The notes below the pieces were generated by a model. That model did not search any database. It was not told where the DNA came from and saw nothing but the letters and a program-made list of their open reading frames with translations. Positions 42,717 through 52,299 of a DNA stretch of 64,000 nt are shown piece after piece; positions within the stretch are counted from its first letter, which is position 1; each line of letters begins with the position of its first letter. The translations under genes and the position numbers were made by a program. The stretch is taken from contig OW804098.1 of assembly GCA_942159475.1 (NCBI GenBank), positions 7,478,383-7,542,382 of the forward strand. The letters are read 5' to 3'. Source of the DNA: Sthenelais limicola. Lineage: Eukaryota; Annelida; Polychaeta; Phyllodocida; Sigalionidae.

Positions 42717-43057
42717 AATGAGTGTATGAATCACTCAGCTCTCTCTTGCTCCACTCTCACCTCCAATATTACTATTATAATGTCTGTATAGAATTGAAAA
42801 TTTTTCATCCTCATTATTTCTTACATCATCCTTTTTCCGCTCTAAGATTATAAATGTAAATATCCTTATCCGATTATATAATTATATCTTTAATGAAGAT
42901 TTCACCGTTTTGACAATATAGTTAATGCAATTTGCATCATGTATTTGACTTGGAGCAGAAGGTTCCGAAGAGCGCTTGACCTATCAAGCGAAGTGTCCTG
43001 TTCTGCCATGTTTCTGTATGTATATGAAAATAAAAACGTTTTAAAAAAAAAAAATTA

Positions 43058-43113
43058 AGACCAGTTTCTCTCAGTTCCAAGAGTGGTCTCAATAGAGAGG
43101 TTTCACTGTATAT
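43058..43113. mobile_element. Hairpin repeat F10, right half
   Basis: AGACCAGTTTCTCTCAGTTC, then GAGTGGTCTCAATAGAGAGG and TTTCACTGTA. Together with 39,145-39,215 it restores the outline of one repeat into which LINE-A jumped. Confidence 0.75.
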
Positions 43114-43645
43114 GGAATATATATGTTATAATGTAGTATTTGATGGCCTCTCCTCCTTCTTGGTATGTGCATATATTCAGCAAATCAGTGGCTACTCACA
43201 CCTACCAGCTCTGATCCCTGATCCCTATAAGTACCAATGATTGAAATGTGATTAAACTAGACTTGAACAGCAGTTTGTCTGAGTCACTCGTTCTTCCTAC
43301 TGCACTACCACTACACTTACACTACCATTATAGCTACCCACTACACAATACTCCTGGAGACTATATAGTAATTTCATCTATACCAGTTCACTCCCACTGT
43401 ATATCATTTGTTGGGACATTGTTGAACCATACAGATGCTTCTGAAACAGCCTTGTCCCATCAAATAAACTATCAATTATGTATGGTACAGTGGAGTATTA
43501 AAGAATTTATTAAAGAAATGAATATTTTACCTCCTCCCTAATCTCTGGAACGACCTCCCCAAAGAGAGGATTTCATGTCCGACTATAGAAGAATATAAAT
43601 CTGTCCTAGCAAAAAGATGTACAGTAGAAATGTATCTGATAAGAA
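43114..43645. other. Non-coding stretch
   Basis: The open frame at 43,248-43,541 has no domain. Nothing else supportable. Confidence 0.35.
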
Positions 43646-43647
43646 CT

Positions 43648-43900
43648 AGTATATATGGGTCAGAGTTTCAGAAAATGTACAATTCACCTTCACCAATCCA
43701 CACAAATAACCCTCATTTAAGACAAGAATGAGCTTCAAAATGTAGTTTAACATAACAGAACTGATACTTTGAATCAACTTGATACCAAATATATTCAAAT
43801 ATACCTGGTATTCATCATTTTTCAGCCTAATTTAGGAGAATTTCCTAAAAGTGTAGAGCTGCCAATTGTACATTTTAAGAAAATCTGACCCATATATGTG
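43648..43900. mobile_element. MITE family F1, full copy
   Basis: Left TATATGGGTCAGAGTTTCAG, right AAAATCTGACCCATATAT: a near-perfect outer inverted repeat. About 250 bp. Confidence 0.85.
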
Positions 43901-43974
43901 CTCATATTACAACCAGGAATTTTACATCTGTGATGTGATGAAGAACTTACATCAATGGGACAATCTTTTATCAA

Positions 43975-44325
43975 CAATAGGGGAGTTGCATATGCCACTG
44001 TGCATGTCTGTACAATGCATCATGGGAGGGATTCTGATGAAATCTGACATACAAATAACTTGCAACATTTATATCAAAATGTTTTTACCAATATCTTAGC
44101 TTGTATAAATGATTTATGTTAACCAAATGCATGATGGGAAAGATGGGGACTTGTGTCATGGAAACATGTATAACACATGAATATTGACATTAGAGCATTG
44201 ATAAATATCCCATGCTGAACTTGGCATGTTTTCTATAGGTTTTATTCTGTACCATAAGTCACATCATTCCATGCGAATCAAGATTCAAAATGGCGGCTAT
44301 ACAACTCAGGACCCATCCCCAGGAA
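43975..44325. mobile_element. MITE family F2, copy 3
   Basis: Starts AATAGGGGAGTTGCATATG and carries ATGCATGATGGGAAAGATGG and TTCAAAATGGCGGCTATA. The extreme right end has decayed. Confidence 0.85.
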
Positions 44326-44519
44326 ATAGGGGGTCCAGAGCCCTTCCCCCCTACACAAACCACCATTATAGTCACCATAATATTACTTACAAATATATTA
44401 AAATGTGGCATCATTACAAATAGAATAACACAATATATGTTAGATAGATTATTTTTACCAATATTCTAGCAGTTTGAACACTTACACCCGGAATAAAGAG
44501 ACAAAACCATATTAGTAAG

Positions 44520-44930
44520 TACATTGTTTAGCTAGGCGGATTTGTGGGTCCCCTCAATTTTGGAGAGGGGTCTCAACCCACCTCAACAGGTTAGGTGTAA
44601 ATATTATTAGTTTTAATTCAAAGTATTAATTCAAAAAATTAAAAAAGTCAATGGCCAGAGTAATTGCAAGAGTATTGCAAGAGTATTAGATATATTCATG
44701 TAATTTTCAGTGGGCAGGATTGCCACGTAAGGTTTTCCAGTTCCATTGAATGACTAGACTAATGATTTAATTACCAAGCCACGTCAAATATGATTCCCAA
44801 CTTCGCCAACTCATTTGAAGTCACCGAGTTTAATGTGTAGCAGTAGCTGGTGCTAGTATGCTCCATTGGTCCTCTCCTATTATGAATTTTTTAAAAAGGC
44901 ATGCAAGGTTAGTAGCTGCTTTCTGACACT
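44520..44930 (+). repeat. Segmental duplication, unit A, 5' block
   Basis: From TTTTGGAGAGGGG through GTCAATGGCCAGAGTAATTG and CCACGTAAGGTTTTCCAGTT to exon 1 of the sulfotransferase, this repeats at 61,073-61,445 with only scattered differences. It is the upstream region of a tandemly duplicated gene. Confidence 0.9.
44882..44907 (+). CDS. Carbohydrate sulfotransferase copy A, exon 1 (cytosolic tail)
   Basis: ATG then MNFLKRHA and two bases of a split Arg codon, followed by donor GTTAGT. The same 26-nt exon occurs in the duplicated unit at 61,406 (MNFLKWLA). It joins exon 2 (54,042), whose first base completes the codon, giving a short basic tail right before a membrane helix, the usual start of a type II Golgi enzyme. 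Intron 1 is 9.1 kb because of the LINE-B insertion. Confidence 0.72.
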
Positions 44931-45331
44931 CTCTCTTTGTCTCTGTCCTTCTTTCTTCCCTTCTCTAGAGTCTCTTATCCTCTCTGCCTCACTCTCTATG
45001 TCTGTCCCTCTTTCTATATGTGTCTCTCTGTTTCCCTCTCTCTCTGGGACTCTTTCTCTCTCCCCCTCACTCTCTATGTCTGTCCCTCTTTCTATATGTG
45101 TCTCTCTGTTTCCCTCTCTCTCTGGGACTCTTTCTCTCTCTCCCTCACTCTCTATGTCTTTCCCTCTTTCTATATATGTCTCTCTGTTTCCCTCTCTCTT
45201 TGGGTCTCTTTCTTTCTCTCCCTCACTCTCTATGTCTGTCCCTCTTTCTATATATGTCTCTCTCTGTTTCCCTATCTCTTTGGGTCTCTTTCTTTCTCTC
45301 CCTCACTCTCTATGTCTGTCCCTCTTTCTAT
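44930..45331. repeat. CT-rich tandem repeat, ~79-bp unit, left of LINE-B
   Basis: About five units with CTCTCTGTTTCCCTCTCTCT and CCTCACTCTCTATGTCTGTC, ending CCCTCTTTCTAT. The array resumes at 52,848. Three-frame open frames here are composition artefacts. Lies in intron 1 of the sulfotransferase gene. Confidence 0.92.
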
Positions 45332-45540
45332 TAAGTGCAATATGGCGTCGATCAGTATGCACGGCTAGAGAACGGGCAGCGATCGAATCTCACACTGGAC
45401 TCATACAAATGTATAGGATCACACGAATACTGAGACTATAGTACAATAACAAGGACTACCCTCGACTGGGAAACTCTGAAACCTGAACGTTTATTATCTT
45501 CTGGATTATTGTGTGTTTTGTTCTGAGGTAAAGTGCACTT

Positions 45541-47571
45541 ATGTCAACCACTCATTTATCGCCCGAGGCCACCGCACCGGTACACAAACTACCCTTAGCA
45601 TTGAGACGGTTACAAACCAACCTAATTGCCCATAGTACTGAACCAGCATTTCCAAATTTGAATAATCCACAATCTGACGGTACAAGTTCTGATACACAAA
45701 TGGCTGACGTAAACGAAAATCTAAATAATTCTGATCTTGAACCACCAACACAAATAATGAAAGCCGCTGACCGAGGGTCAAGGCCACAGGTCACAAACAA
45801 TGCAGAGCCAATCGACCAAGCTAATGACAGTCTTATACTGTCAGACTCCCAGGAGCTCCCTCAATCTCAGAGCACCCCATCCCAGCAAGGGGAAATAGCA
45901 ATTAGTGCTACCCCATTCCAAAACACACCAATCCCACCATCGTTCGACCAAAATCAATTTCAAGAATTTATGGCCAAAATCGTAAGCGACCTCAAAAGTC
46001 ATAATGTCAGTCTCACCAACACTCAGACCACAACTCTATCAAGTGACATACAGTCACTAAAAATCGATCTGGAGGCCCACAAACGCCAATACGAGGGGAA
46101 GTTGGAAAAATTTGATGTAAGATTAAAAAAGGCAGAGGAAAAAGTATTGGACGAGAATTTATCTAAATTTGTCAAGGATCAAATGAAAACGGATTTGGAA
46201 AGGTTAGAATTAGCTGAGGGAAAAATAGCTGATGATAAATTATCTAAATTCGTTAAAGACCAAATGAAGCCAGACCTAGACCGATTAAGACGGGCCGAAG
46301 ATAAAATAGCCGATGATAAACTATCCAAATTTGTTAAAGACCAAATGAAAACCGATCTAGATAGATTAAGACGAGCAGAAGAGAAAATAGCAGATGATAA
46401 GCTAACAGAATTTGTTAAAGACAAAATGCGACCAGACTTGGATGCAATTAGGGGCACTATCACTAATATTCCGAACATCCCACCGCAAGCAGCCGCACCA
46501 ATTCCAAACCAAAGTATTGATACTTTAACGCAAAAGCTCGAGAAATTCAAAGAGGAAAGTGCGCGATCACAGCTAAAGCTCCAAAACCAACTAAAGCAAG
46601 CCGCAGCTAAAATCGAATCGCTGGATTTAAAATCCAGAAGATTTAACCTGATTCTTGATGGAATACCAGAGCAACTCCATGAAGATCTTCCTCAAAAGTT
46701 AGGGAGAATGATAAACCCAGTAGTTGAGGACTTTGATGTCGAAGACGTCGAAGCCGCTTACAGGCTGGGCAAATTCAAACAAAATAAAACTAGATCGATT
46801 CTCCTAACTTTCTCTTCATTGAAGCTAAAAGATGATGTACTACAAGCGGCAAGGGATATAAAGGCACACAACAACAATCAAAATCTTTGGATCAATCGTG
46901 ATATCCCTGATACAACCCAGAAGCAGAGCACCCTCATAAGAAAGTGTGGTAAACAACTTGCCAAGATCGCGAAAGAGGGCCACGCCCCCACCACGCGGTT
47001 GACCCACATATACTATGAAGGTAAACAATACTTCTATGACGACCTTCACCTTCTCCCAAACGAAGCTAGCCCGGAAAATACGAAAACCCAGATATTCCCC
47101 ATGAATAGCGGCATTGGCTTTCAAGGAGAGCATGTCTACCTGTCAAATTTCTTTCAAAGAGATTTCTTAATTGATGAAACAAAATACTCGTCAGTTGAGC
47201 AGGCTTTTCAGCATATGAAAGCGCAATCGAACCGCACGATCAAAAATGCGAAAATAGCGGCCGAAATAATGATCAATGACAATCCATACGAGGTGAAGCG
47301 AATCTCCACAGGTATTGAAACTCTGGACGACTGGAAAAAAGGTGAGGTTGCTTTACTCACAGACATTGTTCGTGAAAAGTTTGCTCAGAACCAAGACCTG
47401 AGGGATAAGCTAGTTAATTCGACCTATGAGAATTTCTATGAAATGACATACGACCGAAAATGGGGCACCGGGTACAAGCTAAATGACCTAGCTTTTAACC
47501 CCATAACGAACACGAGGGGGGAAAACAAGTTTGGCAAGATATTGAAGGAACTTAAAGTTGAATTCACTTAA
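45541..47571 (+). CDS. LINE-B ORF1: coiled coil, RRM-like, NADAR-like domain
   Basis: 676 codons from ATG. Residues 1-140 are low complexity. About 197-300 hold four tandem 27-residue repeats (KIADDKLSKFVKDQMKPDL type). A second heptad region (about 330-360) leads into an RRM-like core like L1 ORF1p (RRFNLILDGIPE at about 367, DVEAAYRLGKF, RSILLTFSS) and a C-terminal nucleic-acid segment to about 515. Residues about 520-676 match NADAR/YbiA-like proteins: YLSNFFQRDF, YSSVEQAFQHMKAQ with the conserved Glu, DDWKKGE, VREKFAQNQDLRDKL, EMTYDRKWGTGY, and GENKFGKILKEL. All key blocks are present. NADAR proteins process ADP-ribose-linked substrates; the role in a LINE is unknown. The RRM/coil part should bind element RNA. 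Confidence 0.9.
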   Translation: MSTTHLSPEATAPVHKLPLALRRLQTNLIAHSTEPAFPNLNNPQSDGTSSDTQMADVNENLNNSDLEPPTQIMKAADRGSRPQVTNNAEPIDQANDSLILSDSQELPQSQSTPSQQGEIAISATPFQNTPIPPSFDQNQFQEFMAKIVSDLKSHNVSLTNTQTTTLSSDIQSLKIDLEAHKRQYEGKLEKFDVRLKKAEEKVLDENLSKFVKDQMKTDLERLELAEGKIADDKLSKFVKDQMKPDLDRLRRAEDKIADDKLSKFVKDQMKTDLDRLRRAEEKIADDKLTEFVKDKMRPDLDAIRGTITNIPNIPPQAAAPIPNQSIDTLTQKLEKFKEESARSQLKLQNQLKQAAAKIESLDLKSRRFNLILDGIPEQLHEDLPQKLGRMINPVVEDFDVEDVEAAYRLGKFKQNKTRSILLTFSSLKLKDDVLQAARDIKAHNNNQNLWINRDIPDTTQKQSTLIRKCGKQLAKIAKEGHAPTTRLTHIYYEGKQYFYDDLHLLPNEASPENTKTQIFPMNSGIGFQGEHVYLSNFFQRDFLIDETKYSSVEQAFQHMKAQSNRTIKNAKIAAEIMINDNPYEVKRISTGIETLDDWKKGEVALLTDIVREKFAQNQDLRDKLVNSTYENFYEMTYDRKWGTGYKLNDLAFNPITNTRGENKFGKILKELKVEFT

Positions 47572-47594
47572 ATCTTTCAGAAATCGCTCGACAT

Positions 47595-48244
47595 TATGGC
47601 TCCTCGATCAATTCTAATTGTGGGGGATTCCCGGACCAGGAATCTTGCACCATACTTATCTCCCACCGTCCACCTACCAGAAGGTACACGTTTTGTCTTT
47701 CCCGGGAGCCTCGCTGAGGATGTCGGCTTACTTAGCCGCTGACACGATAGCCAGAGAGAGACCGCTCGCCATTGTTTATGCCTCAGGGCTGTGTTCACTA
47801 ACCCACAAGAATCCCATAACTAAAGAAGTCCACCTAGTATATCCAGATGTAGCATCAGCCCAGGAGGCTTATGAGGAAGAGTTGGGACAGGTTCTTGACC
47901 ACGGGAATTATGTGCTTTACCCGTTCGCCGCTCCAATCCTATTTTGCCCGATAACGGGGATGGACATAGGTTGGTACAACACAAGGTCACCGGGTTATGT
48001 TGACACCTACCAAAATATCTTCAACAGCACCATCATAGCCGTGAATAGGGTGATTTTTCAAGAGAATCGAGTAAACAGCGTACCCACACCTAATACCCAC
48101 GACCTCGTCCACCATAATGGAAATACGGGCAAGAAATTCCAATATTTCAAGCTGGCATTGGATAGGTGCCACCTCGATGATAATGGTTTAGAAGTGTGGG
48201 CCAAGCACATCTCCAAGGCTCTAATCCAGATGGGAATCAACTAA
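47595..48244 (+). pseudogene. LINE-B SGNH (GDSL) hydrolase frame, frameshifted
   Basis: Starts 23 nt after ORF1. The first frame (47,595-47,738) reads MAPRSILIVGDSRTRNLAPY: the GDS block with the catalytic Ser. It stops at TGA, while the remaining protein is in another frame (open from 47,618), sensible from about FPGASLRMSAYL (47,698) on, with PLAIVYASGLCSL and the closing LDRCHLDDNGLEVWAKHI, which supplies an Asp-x2-His pair. A one-base-scale change near 47,690-47,700 would explain the break. SGNH esterase domains are known in ORF1 of CR1-type LINEs; here it is a separate frame after the NADAR ORF. Confidence 0.75.
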
Positions 48245-49338
48245 AACGCTAAGTGAACTTATTTAAAAACTAAGCTTCAATGAAGTGTTATAACACAGTA
48301 TTTATTTTGTCGGTTTATCAGAACCAAGACCAAACATCAGGTATATTACTCATCTATTTACGAGCCAAAAGATGATTACTTAAACTGCCTAATTTTAAGA
48401 TCTATAACTAAAAACCATGTGCTCCTGTTATTAGCAAATACTTAATTAATTGTTTAATTATTAATCCTACAATGGTGTACTTTCTAGAGTACTTTCTAAA
48501 GTATTTCTAAGACATCACTACAGGTGTAGAGAGAAGACTAGCCTAACTTTGAGACATTAACTCGTTAGATCAGGAGAGTATTAAATTAAATCGGTATGAC
48601 CCACTCCACTGATGTTATTGATACACAGATCTTTAATAAGCTGGAGCAAGATTACTCTGACATACATTGATGTGATCTCATTATTTACTACTTAATCTTG
48701 TTCCTCAAGTCGTGATACCACATATATACATTGTCTTAATCATGGCCACATGATACCATTACTGTGCCTAGGTTGATGTTAAAAGAGTAGAACAAAACTC
48801 AAACTCGAGGATATGACCAAAACTAACACTTAAGGTTTATTAGTAATACTCAAAGCACCTTGATGCATATATTATTGATGCTTATGTTATACATACCGTC
48901 CATATTAGATCATGATATCCTGTGTTATCTAGGACACCGATTATCACTTACTATAATATCGTGCTAAAACCAGTTAGCACTTTAAGGTTACATGAACATA
49001 GCTATATTCGATACTTGTTACCCCATAGGGTCCTGGAGCCGTGAGCCAAGAGCCCACGTTAGTATTGAGGTATAAATCCGAAATCACATGTTATATCATG
49101 ATACACTTAGTTAGCACTGTATGGTTAAAAGAGCAAAGCTCCTATTTGTATACTTGTTACCCCACAGGGTCCTGGAGCCATGAGCTCATGTTGAGTTTTG
49201 TAGTCTTAAGTTTATTGACCAAAAGGTCGTGCCAAAGCACAACAGTATTAAAAGAACCTTCCAGAAAAACTGGTTAAGTGTGATATGTGAATACTATATA
49301 TATAATATATACTCTCTAATGAGTCCATTGAGATCTCG
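48245..49338 (+). other. LINE-B spacer between ORFs
   Basis: About 1.1 kb without an open frame. It has a duplicated block: GTTACCCCATAGGGTCCTGG at about 49,017 and GTTACCCCACAGGGTCCTGG at about 49,158, about 140 bp apart. Possibly a regulatory or re-initiation region; no function is visible. Confidence 0.5.
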
Positions 49339-49344
49339 ATAACT

Positions 49345-52299
49345 GTGATCTCTAGTTTATACGAACGATCGTTTAAAATTAACAATACCGAAAATGTAGA
49401 TGACCCACTCTCCGATGGCAATAGTTTCGATAATGCTAAGGGTTTCAAACTTCTATCTCTAAACATCAGAAGCTTACTAAACAAGTCAGCCCAATTGGAG
49501 GCCCTTAGCCATCGTCTAAAACCAGATGTACTCTGCTTATGCGAAACTTGGCTTAATGATAAAATCTATGATGAATTAATTAATCAACAGAACTTCAAAG
49601 TATTTAGACACGATAGAAAGACCATCAAAAAAACTGGAGGCGGTCTAGCCATTTATGTTCATGAGAAATATGAGGTTATCCCGGGCGGTGCTGAAACCGA
49701 CAAAAGTACACTAGACATTGAAATACAAGCAATAACAGTAAAAATAAATCCCACAAAAGAGGTAGTAATAATAAATGTTTATCGCCCTCCAACTGGAGAT
49801 TTAAACACAGCAATTGTAGCAATACAAGATACGCTGAGCTTCATGAAGTCAAACTCGGATATTATACTTGTAGGAGACCTAAATGTCGATTACCAAAAGC
49901 CATCCCCTGGACGGACACAACTTTTGTCTATCGAACATCATGCCTCATTGAGGCAGCTCATACAATCCCCAACGAGAATAACCTCAAACACCGAAACTAC
50001 CATTGACCTAGTTTATACTGACTCAAAAATTGTCCACAGTTCGGGTGTCCTAAACATAAATATCAGTGATCATAGACCAACATACATAGTATTAAAAAAG
50101 CAAAAAGAGACGTACAAAAAAATCACGTTTAAATGTAGATCATACCAAAGGTATAATAAGGAAGCCCTTACTAACAACTTGCAAAACTGTAACTGGGATG
50201 AATTATTAGACACTAACGATCCTGATAAATACTGGACAGTAATGCTCGAAAATATTACTAGAATAATTGACAATATGTGTCCAATCTCTGAGATGAAGCA
50301 AGTAAAAGCGCGGAAAGCCTGGATCACTGCTGATCTATTCTCGCAGATGCGGGCCAGGGATAGACTCTTCAAGAGAGCAAAAAAGTCAAAAAACCCTAAC
50401 CTAATGGACCAAGCTAAAGCCCTACGCCACAGAATAAATCACCAGGCAAGAAATTTAAAGAATAATTTTATACGAGAGCAGATAGAAAATAAGACCAAAA
50501 ATCCCAAAAAGTTTTGGAAAATCATCTCACCCCTCATAAACACAAATAAGAAAGAACAGCAAGCAGAAATCAAGCTTTGTGACAATCAGATTAATATACC
50601 TTCCACTGAAATACCCAACCACTTTAATGATTATTTTGTATCAATAGGCGACAAGTTAGCAAGTTCAATACCCCCTCCAACGCAACCAATGAACACAACA
50701 CCTGACACAGACGTAGGAAATAGAGTCAAGTTTAAATATAAGGAAGTACAGCCATCAGTATTAGAAAAGATAATCACGAATATTTCCTCGTCAAAGTCGT
50801 CTGGGATAGTAAACATGCCATCCTGGCTACTCAAGGTTGCACTACTAGCATTAATACCGCAATTCAAGAAACTTATTGACCTGACTTATAGCAAATCACA
50901 AATCCCTGTTTCATGGAAGCAGTCAATAGTAACCCCTCTTTTTAAATCTGGGGACAGCACTGACCCGGGAAACTATAGACCCATATCAACAATACAACTA
51001 CCAGCCAAAGTACTCGAAAAAGTCATGCATGCACAACTAACAGAGTATTTAGAAGATTACAATCTTTTGTACGATTATCAATACAGCTTTAGGTCGGGTA
51101 GATCAACGCAAGATGCCCTAATGGGTTACTTAGCAAATGTTTATGGTGCGCTGAATGAAGGTCAGCTGGTGAGAGCGGCCTATCTCGATCTGAGGAAGGC
51201 CTTTGACACGGTAAACCACCATCAACTAAAATCCAAGTTAAAAACTTTTGGCCTTGAAAACAAAGAACTGGCATGGTTCGATAATTACCTAACAAACCGC
51301 ACCCAGCAAGTATCAGCTAATAAAAAACTATCAAACCCAAATAGAGTCACCTGTGGAGTGCCTCAAGGCACCACACTAGGTCCTATATTGTTTAATATCT
51401 ACATCAATGATCTCCCCAACCAAATAACAGGCTGCAATATACAAATGTTTGCCGATGACACTATAGTTTATGCAATAGGTGACAACCCCGTAAAAGTATC
51501 TGAAACTCTACAAAAAGACCTAAATTCACTTGATAACTGGTGCAAAAATAATAAAATATCCCTCAACCTGTCTAAGTCTAAGACTCAGACAATATTTCAT
51601 AGGCCTTCCCTCGGATCGAGATGGGACTCTCTGCAGTCCCACAATGAGCCTGAACACAGAATAGCCCTGGATGGCACAAATCTTGAAGAAGTTAAGTCAT
51701 ATAAATACCTAGGGATAGATATCGACACTTCACTAAAATTCGGCACCGCCATAACGAAACTGACAAAAATGCTCAATTACAAGGGCTGGCAGTTCGCAAA
51801 ATTAAAAGACAAAATACCACAATCCACCCTGGTTATGATTTATAAAGTAATGGTGCTTCCGATTCTAGACCAAGCGGACATATTTCATGATTCGCACAAT
51901 GCCACAAATCTGCATAGACTGCAAATTCTTCAAAATCGTATTCTGAAAATAATTTTTAAACTCCCATCCAGAGCTAGTGTCAAAGACCTCCATGTAAAAC
52001 TAAAACTTCTACCTCTGATGTATCGAAGAAGGTTACATTTGTTACAGGCGGGCCACCGTATGGCCCAAAACCCAAGAAATATGGATCTGAGAGACATAAA
52101 TACCAGAAACTTTCAACTAGGGAGGAAACTCCTAAAACATAACATACCAAAGACAGAACAAATACGACGATCTATTATAAACAGAATCCCCTACTCTTGG
52201 AATAAATTACCAACGGTGGCCCACCTAAAAAATGATAGTAAAGCATTCAAAACGAGCGCACGAGCCATATATATATGGAACGACGACTACTTTATCTGA
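49345..52299 (+). CDS. LINE-B ORF2: endonuclease and reverse transcriptase
   Basis: Open from a TAA near 49,309; the first codon given is GTG and no ATG precedes the endonuclease, so the start is unresolved. Endonuclease, residues about 33-265: LLSLNIRSLL, CLCETWL, GGGLAIYV, NVYRPPTG, ILVGDLNVDY, and NISDHRPTY. RT, about 520-760: NYRPISTIQLPAKVLEK, YQYSFRSGRSTQDAL, AYLDLRKAFDTVNHH, GVPQGTTLGPI, MFADDTIVYA (catalytic Asp pair near residue 703). The C-terminal segment ends with RIPYSWNKLP. No RNase H. The frame is intact over 984 codons, so this copy may be recent. Confidence 0.93.
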   Translation: MISSLYERSFKINNTENVDDPLSDGNSFDNAKGFKLLSLNIRSLLNKSAQLEALSHRLKPDVLCLCETWLNDKIYDELINQQNFKVFRHDRKTIKKTGGGLAIYVHEKYEVIPGGAETDKSTLDIEIQAITVKINPTKEVVIINVYRPPTGDLNTAIVAIQDTLSFMKSNSDIILVGDLNVDYQKPSPGRTQLLSIEHHASLRQLIQSPTRITSNTETTIDLVYTDSKIVHSSGVLNINISDHRPTYIVLKKQKETYKKITFKCRSYQRYNKEALTNNLQNCNWDELLDTNDPDKYWTVMLENITRIIDNMCPISEMKQVKARKAWITADLFSQMRARDRLFKRAKKSKNPNLMDQAKALRHRINHQARNLKNNFIREQIENKTKNPKKFWKIISPLINTNKKEQQAEIKLCDNQINIPSTEIPNHFNDYFVSIGDKLASSIPPPTQPMNTTPDTDVGNRVKFKYKEVQPSVLEKIITNISSSKSSGIVNMPSWLLKVALLALIPQFKKLIDLTYSKSQIPVSWKQSIVTPLFKSGDSTDPGNYRPISTIQLPAKVLEKVMHAQLTEYLEDYNLLYDYQYSFRSGRSTQDALMGYLANVYGALNEGQLVRAAYLDLRKAFDTVNHHQLKSKLKTFGLENKELAWFDNYLTNRTQQVSANKKLSNPNRVTCGVPQGTTLGPILFNIYINDLPNQITGCNIQMFADDTIVYAIGDNPVKVSETLQKDLNSLDNWCKNNKISLNLSKSKTQTIFHRPSLGSRWDSLQSHNEPEHRIALDGTNLEEVKSYKYLGIDIDTSLKFGTAITKLTKMLNYKGWQFAKLKDKIPQSTLVMIYKVMVLPILDQADIFHDSHNATNLHRLQILQNRILKIIFKLPSRASVKDLHVKLKLLPLMYRRRLHLLQAGHRMAQNPRNMDLRDINTRNFQLGRKLLKHNIPKTEQIRRSIINRIPYSWNKLPTVAHLKNDSKAFKTSARAIYIWNDDYFI

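Larger units (their letters stand above)
39220..43055 (+). mobile_element. LINE-A: CR1/L2-like non-LTR retrotransposon
   Basis: Endonuclease and RT frames at 39,854-42,716, a 3' untranslated region of about 320 bp and an A-rich 3' end (43,028-43,055). Near the end, CGCTTGA-CCTA-TCAAGCG (42,974-42,991) forms a perfect 7-bp hairpin, a likely RT-recognition structure of the kind known for LINEs with conserved tails. No ORF1 is visible, so the copy is 5' truncated or of a single-ORF type. The 5' boundary is approximate. Confidence 0.85.

Noticed and set aside
44866..45441. Open frames of 104-191 codons rich in Leu, Ser, Pro
   Set aside because: Three frames open together over the CT-rich tandem repeat; no real protein. 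The only real coding piece is the 26-nt exon 1 at its start.
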